NCBI GenBank assembly: GCA_024346935.1
Contig: AP024878.1
Location: forward strand, 2,604,001-2,668,000
DNA: 64,000 nucleotides
DNA from: Vibrio inusitatus
Lineage (GTDB): Bacteria > Pseudomonadota > Gammaproteobacteria > Enterobacterales > Vibrionaceae
Direction of reading: 5' to 3'
Shown: piece after piece, positions 60,733 to 64,000 of the stretch
How positions within the stretch are numbered: position 1 is the first letter of the stretch
Layout: the number at the start of each line of letters is the position of its first letter
Position numbers and translations under genes: made by a program
Notes under the pieces: model-generated
The model's input: the letters and a program-made list of their open reading frames with translations, nothing else
Database searches by the model: none
What the model was told of the DNA's origin: nothing

Positions 60733-60814
60733 CAAAAATTCGTGCAAACTTTGAGTGATTTTTTGACGGAAGGCATCCGATGCCCAGCGACACCGGATGA
60801 TTTGGTTTGTAGAC

Positions 60815-63223
60815 TTATAGCAAACCAGAGAGTCGATTAAGATCAGACTGCAATGCACCTGCGGTAACCTCACGACCAGCGCCAGGTCCACGAATAACCA
60901 ATGGGTTATCCTTATACCACTTGCTCTCAATAGCAAAAATGTTGTCACAAGGAAGTAGGTTCGCCAAAGCGTGACGCTCATCAAGCGCCTCTACGCCCAC
61001 AGTAGCCTCTCCATCTTTCGATAGACGTGCAACGTAACGAAGCACCTTGCCTTCGCTCTGAGCCTTATCTAGGCGTTCTGCCAGCAGTTCATTGAGGACA
61101 TGCGCTTGGTGGAAGAAATCATCGACGGATAAGTTTAATAGTTCTTTAGGTACTAATGACTCTACCGCAACACTTTCTGGCTCAAGCTCTAGCCCTGATT
61201 CACGCGCCAAGATAACCAATTTTCGCATGACATCAGTGCCATCCAAATCAGCTCTAGGATCGGGTTCAGTTAGTCCCTGTTGCCATGCTAGATCAACCAA
61301 CTCACTAAATGGAATCGAACCATCGTATTGTTGGAATAGCCAAGAAAGGGTGCCAGAGAATATCCCCGAGATAGCAACGATCTTATCACCACTTTCGCGT
61401 AGGTCTCGTACCGTATGGTTTACCGGCAAGCCTGCACCCACTGTTGCGTTATACAGCCAATGACGCCCAGTCTTAGAAAAGACATCTTGTACTTGATGAT
61501 AAAACTCACTCGGAGCCGAACCCGCGAGTTTATTTGCCGAAATAACATGCATGCCATGCTCAGCAAACTCTAAGTAACGATCTGACACCTCTTGGCTAGC
61601 TGTGACATCCAATACCACTATCTCATCAAAGCTCGACTGTCGTCTTACTAGAGAAACCCAGTCTTCTTCATCGACCACCGCCTCTTCAGAAAAGCGAGTA
61701 TTCAACGTACCCGCATCAATGCCACTCTCGTCATACCAATAACGATTGCTAGCAACAGCGGCAATCAAATCAAAGCTCATGCCTCGGCGTTTTTCTAACT
61801 CGACTTTTTGTTGAGCAAATAGCTCAATCCAATTAGAACCAATATTCCCCTTTCCGCACAGTACAATACCAACACGCTTTTGCGCTTGGAACAGTTGACT
61901 GTGCAAAGATTCAAGCAGTTCAGGTACCTTGTTAGTTCTCACCACAGCAATCAAGCTCAGTTCCGAGTCAGTTTCAAACATGAACTCAACAGGCACTCTT
62001 TTTAGCGTTTGATAAAAGCCAAAGCAGTGATTGGCGTTATTGGTCACCCCTGCGCCAACCGCGGCAATCAAAGACATGCCTGATTTAACCTCTATTTCAA
62101 CTTCAAGGTGTGCAGACTCGATACACTCTAAAGCGCCAGCAAGCAACTCACTGGTATAAGCAAGACGCAGACAAGAGTTATCCGATTGAGATTCATAAGC
62201 TAGCGGTGCAAGTTGAGCTTTATTTAGTAGGGATAAAACTTGAGGTTCCAAGCGCTCAAAGTCATGAGCATGACTTAGCGTAAGCTCAATAAGGTTTACC
62301 TCATCTAGTGAGGTAACAATCTTCGCGCCACGTCCCGAGGCCAATACTCGCTCAATGCGCGTTGAGCCAGACTCTGGTTGATGACTACAACGCAGTTCCA
62401 TATCCATAGTGCTCTGTGCCACCGGCTGCAATGTGCGGCTGTGCAATACGGGAGCTGCTAAACGCGCCAGTTCACTCGCTTCATCAAGGCGAAGTAGCGG
62501 TAACAAGCAAGCGTCGCCAACAATGCGCGGATCGGCACTGTATACACCAGCAACATCACTCCAAATAGTCACTTTAGACACTTCAGCCAATGCACCTACA
62601 ATCGTCGCTGAGTAATCAGAGCCATTTCGTCCAAGTAGGACGGTCTCGCCCTCTTGGTTCTGTGCCATAAAGCCCGTAACCACTAGTCGCCTGTGCGGGT
62701 GCTGCGCTACCACGGATTTCGCTAATGGCCAAGATAGCCCGCGATCTATCTCTGGTTGCGTTCCTACTTCCGCCCGCAAGAAATCACGAGAGTCGATAGC
62801 GATGCTTTCCATATCCTTATCGCTAAGGAGAGCAGCAAGCAGGCGAGATGACCACACCTCACCATGACCCAGCGCTGCCGATTTCTGCGACTCGCTCATA
62901 GGTGCATTTAAAGCACTAAGCGCAGTGAATTCATTATTCAGTACTTGTTGCAGTGGTTCGGCTTTATCTTCCGGTAACAGATCTAGAATCAATTGATTCT
63001 GATATGCACGCAGTTCAAGTAAAATCTCATGAGCCACGCGTCCATCCTTCTCTAATGCAGCCAACCAACGAAGCAAATTGTTTGTGGTTGATCCCGCAGC
63101 AGAAACAATAATCAGATCGCCCACATTGGAATATTCCGCCAAGATATTGGCTACGCGACTAAAACACTCAGCATTGGCAAGACTACTACCGCCAAATTTA
63201 TGAAGCTGCTTTAGGTGTACCAT
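60815..63223 (-). CDS. metL: Bifunctional aspartokinase II / homoserine dehydrogenase II
   Basis: The 802-residue protein catalyses two steps of the aspartate pathway leading to methionine. The aspartokinase part (1-450) has HKFGGSSLANAECF and GFMAQNQEGETVLLGRNGSD; the homoserine dehydrogenase part (about 460-802) has the NAD(P) motif LCGKGNIGSNWIEL and the substrate-site GTLSWLFQQYDG and EPDPRADLDGTDV. Length is close to E. coli MetL (810). It begins 2 bp after the metB stop, so the pair forms a metBL operon. Confidence 0.97.
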   Translation of the reverse strand: MVHLKQLHKFGGSSLANAECFSRVANILAEYSNVGDLIIVSAAGSTTNNLLRWLAALEKDGRVAHEILLELRAYQNQLILDLLPEDKAEPLQQVLNNEFTALSALNAPMSESQKSAALGHGEVWSSRLLAALLSDKDMESIAIDSRDFLRAEVGTQPEIDRGLSWPLAKSVVAQHPHRRLVVTGFMAQNQEGETVLLGRNGSDYSATIVGALAEVSKVTIWSDVAGVYSADPRIVGDACLLPLLRLDEASELARLAAPVLHSRTLQPVAQSTMDMELRCSHQPESGSTRIERVLASGRGAKIVTSLDEVNLIELTLSHAHDFERLEPQVLSLLNKAQLAPLAYESQSDNSCLRLAYTSELLAGALECIESAHLEVEIEVKSGMSLIAAVGAGVTNNANHCFGFYQTLKRVPVEFMFETDSELSLIAVVRTNKVPELLESLHSQLFQAQKRVGIVLCGKGNIGSNWIELFAQQKVELEKRRGMSFDLIAAVASNRYWYDESGIDAGTLNTRFSEEAVVDEEDWVSLVRRQSSFDEIVVLDVTASQEVSDRYLEFAEHGMHVISANKLAGSAPSEFYHQVQDVFSKTGRHWLYNATVGAGLPVNHTVRDLRESGDKIVAISGIFSGTLSWLFQQYDGSIPFSELVDLAWQQGLTEPDPRADLDGTDVMRKLVILARESGLELEPESVAVESLVPKELLNLSVDDFFHQAHVLNELLAERLDKAQSEGKVLRYVARLSKDGEATVGVEALDERHALANLLPCDNIFAIESKWYKDNPLVIRGPGAGREVTAGALQSDLNRLSGLL

Positions 63224-63225
63224 GA

Positions 63226-64000
63226 TTATTTCTCCACTAAGCCAAATGCATGAATAAGGTCATCAATCAGATCATCACCATCTTCAAGACCCACAGACAA
63301 ACGTAGTAAGAAATGAGAAACGCCTGCCTCTGCTAGGGCTTCTTCACCCATAGCTCGGTGTGTCATGGTCGCAGGGTGGCAAATTAAACTTTCTACTCCG
63401 CCTAAAGATTCAGCCAGTGAGAATAACTTCAAGCCACCCACAAAGGTTTTTAGCTCTTCCATACTGCCATCAAACTCAAAGCTCAGCATGCTGCCAAAGC
63501 CGGACTGTTGACGCTTTGCAATCTCATGCCCCGGATGCTCAGGAAGGCTTGGGTGGTAGATGGTTTTAACGCGTTTTTGCGATTGAAGGTAATTCAGGAT
63601 CTGCTGTGACCCTTCTTCATGAACACGCATTCGAGCGCCTAAGGTACGAATACCACGCAGAGTCATGTAACTATCAAATGGCGTGCCTGTTGCACCGATG
63701 CAGTTACCCCACCAGCCAAGCTCTTCTGCGTGCTCTTCGGTTTTAGTGATCACCACACCGCCAATGACATCAGAGTGACCGTTAATGTACTTGGTGGTTG
63801 AATGAATAACGAAGTCTGCACCCAGCTCTAAAGGCTTTTGGAATATCGGTGTCAAAAAGGTATTGTCGACACCCACTAATGCTCCAACCTCAGTCGCTTG
63901 TTGGCACACCTTTGCGATATCCACTACACGAACCAATGGGTTAGACGGTGTTTCGATAAGAATAAGCTTAGGTTTTTTTGCTATCGCAGCAGCCAATGCC
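63226..64000 (-). CDS. metB: Cystathionine gamma-synthase (partial, 5' end outside window)
   Basis: The C-terminal 258 or so residues are present; about 130 N-terminal residues of this roughly 386-residue protein lie beyond the window. The PLP lysine is in HSTTKYINGHSDVIGG, and the family motifs IETPSNPLVRVVDI, SLGGVESLICHPA and LLRLSVGLEDGDDLIDDL are present. MetB makes cystathionine from O-succinylhomoserine and cysteine. The gene is upstream of metL in a metBL operon; metJ and its divergent operator should follow outside the window. Confidence 0.96.
   Translation of the reverse strand, partial: ALAAAIAKKPKLILIETPSNPLVRVVDIAKVCQQATEVGALVGVDNTFLTPIFQKPLELGADFVIHSTTKYINGHSDVIGGVVITKTEEHAEELGWWGNCIGATGTPFDSYMTLRGIRTLGARMRVHEEGSQQILNYLQSQKRVKTIYHPSLPEHPGHEIAKRQQSGFGSMLSFEFDGSMEELKTFVGGLKLFSLAESLGGVESLICHPATMTHRAMGEEALAEAGVSHFLLRLSVGLEDGDDLIDDLIHAFGLVEK

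Noticed and set aside
63226..64000. metB looks truncated at its N-terminus
   Set aside because: The open frame runs to the window edge; the missing 130 residues are simply outside.

Overview
The window is chromosomal core DNA from a gamma-proteobacterium of the family Vibrionaceae, most likely a Vibrio. The evidence is the gene order and content: str, S10 and spc ribosomal operons next to tusDCB-yheO-fkpA-slyX-slyD, crp beside an ast operon, dam-damX-aroB-aroK beside a pil cluster, an ArgH fused to an acetyltransferase, and an AphA-type PadR regulator downstream of ppc. I see no phage, insertion sequence with a transposase, CRISPR array, tRNA or rRNA gene. The species cannot be fixed from the sequence alone.

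Layout. 1-14060 (minus strand): translation machinery. The str operon (rpsL-rpsG-fusA-tuf) is followed by the S10 operon (rpsJ to rpsQ) and the spc operon (rplN to rplO, cut by the window edge). Promoters are readable for all three operons, with a terminator after tuf and after rpsQ. 14168-16834 (minus): tusBCD sulfur relay, the YheO regulator and an FkpA-like prolyl isomerase. 17100-21666: slyX, a plant-type asparaginase, slyD, yheV and the KefB/KefG potassium efflux pair. 21774-27164 (plus): an ABC-F protein, an unknown protein, yheT, yheU, prkB and crp. 27245-31793 (minus): arginine succinyltransferase operon argD/astC-astA-astD with a small DUF1338 protein at its end. 32069-39547 (minus): pabA, trpS, gph, rpe, dam, damX, aroB, aroK. 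39698-42777 (minus): a reduced type IV pilus/competence assembly cluster, pilM-pilN-pilO-pilQ. 42910-49366: mrcA, oxyR divergent from a peroxiredoxin-glutaredoxin hybrid, a thiol oxidoreductase and a RidA protein. 49610-55948: divergent argCBGH and argE. 56129-64000: ppc, aphA, metF, metL, metB (cut by the window edge).

Regulation that can be read directly: an OxyR operator of canonical geometry between oxyR and the peroxiredoxin gene; tandem ARG boxes with a 3-bp spacer between argC and argE; tandem MetJ boxes on the metF promoter; a long aphA leader with two stretches complementary to what I recall of the Qrr quorum-sensing RNAs; and stringent-type GC-rich discriminators on the str, spc and S10 promoters.

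The most unusual feature is the pilus cluster. No pilP gene lies between pilO and pilQ, and the encoded secretin (375 aa) begins almost directly with its N1 domain, so the AMIN and N0 domains are missing. In known systems PilP docks on the PilQ N0 domain, so the partner and its docking site appear to have been lost together. Other non-coding items of interest are a 160-bp hairpin MITE beside trpS with a half copy at the trpS stop codon, a 16-bp perfect palindrome in the trpS promoter region, two short arrays of 7-bp-spaced AGCT motifs next to terminators, and a G8 run in the spacer of the str promoter.
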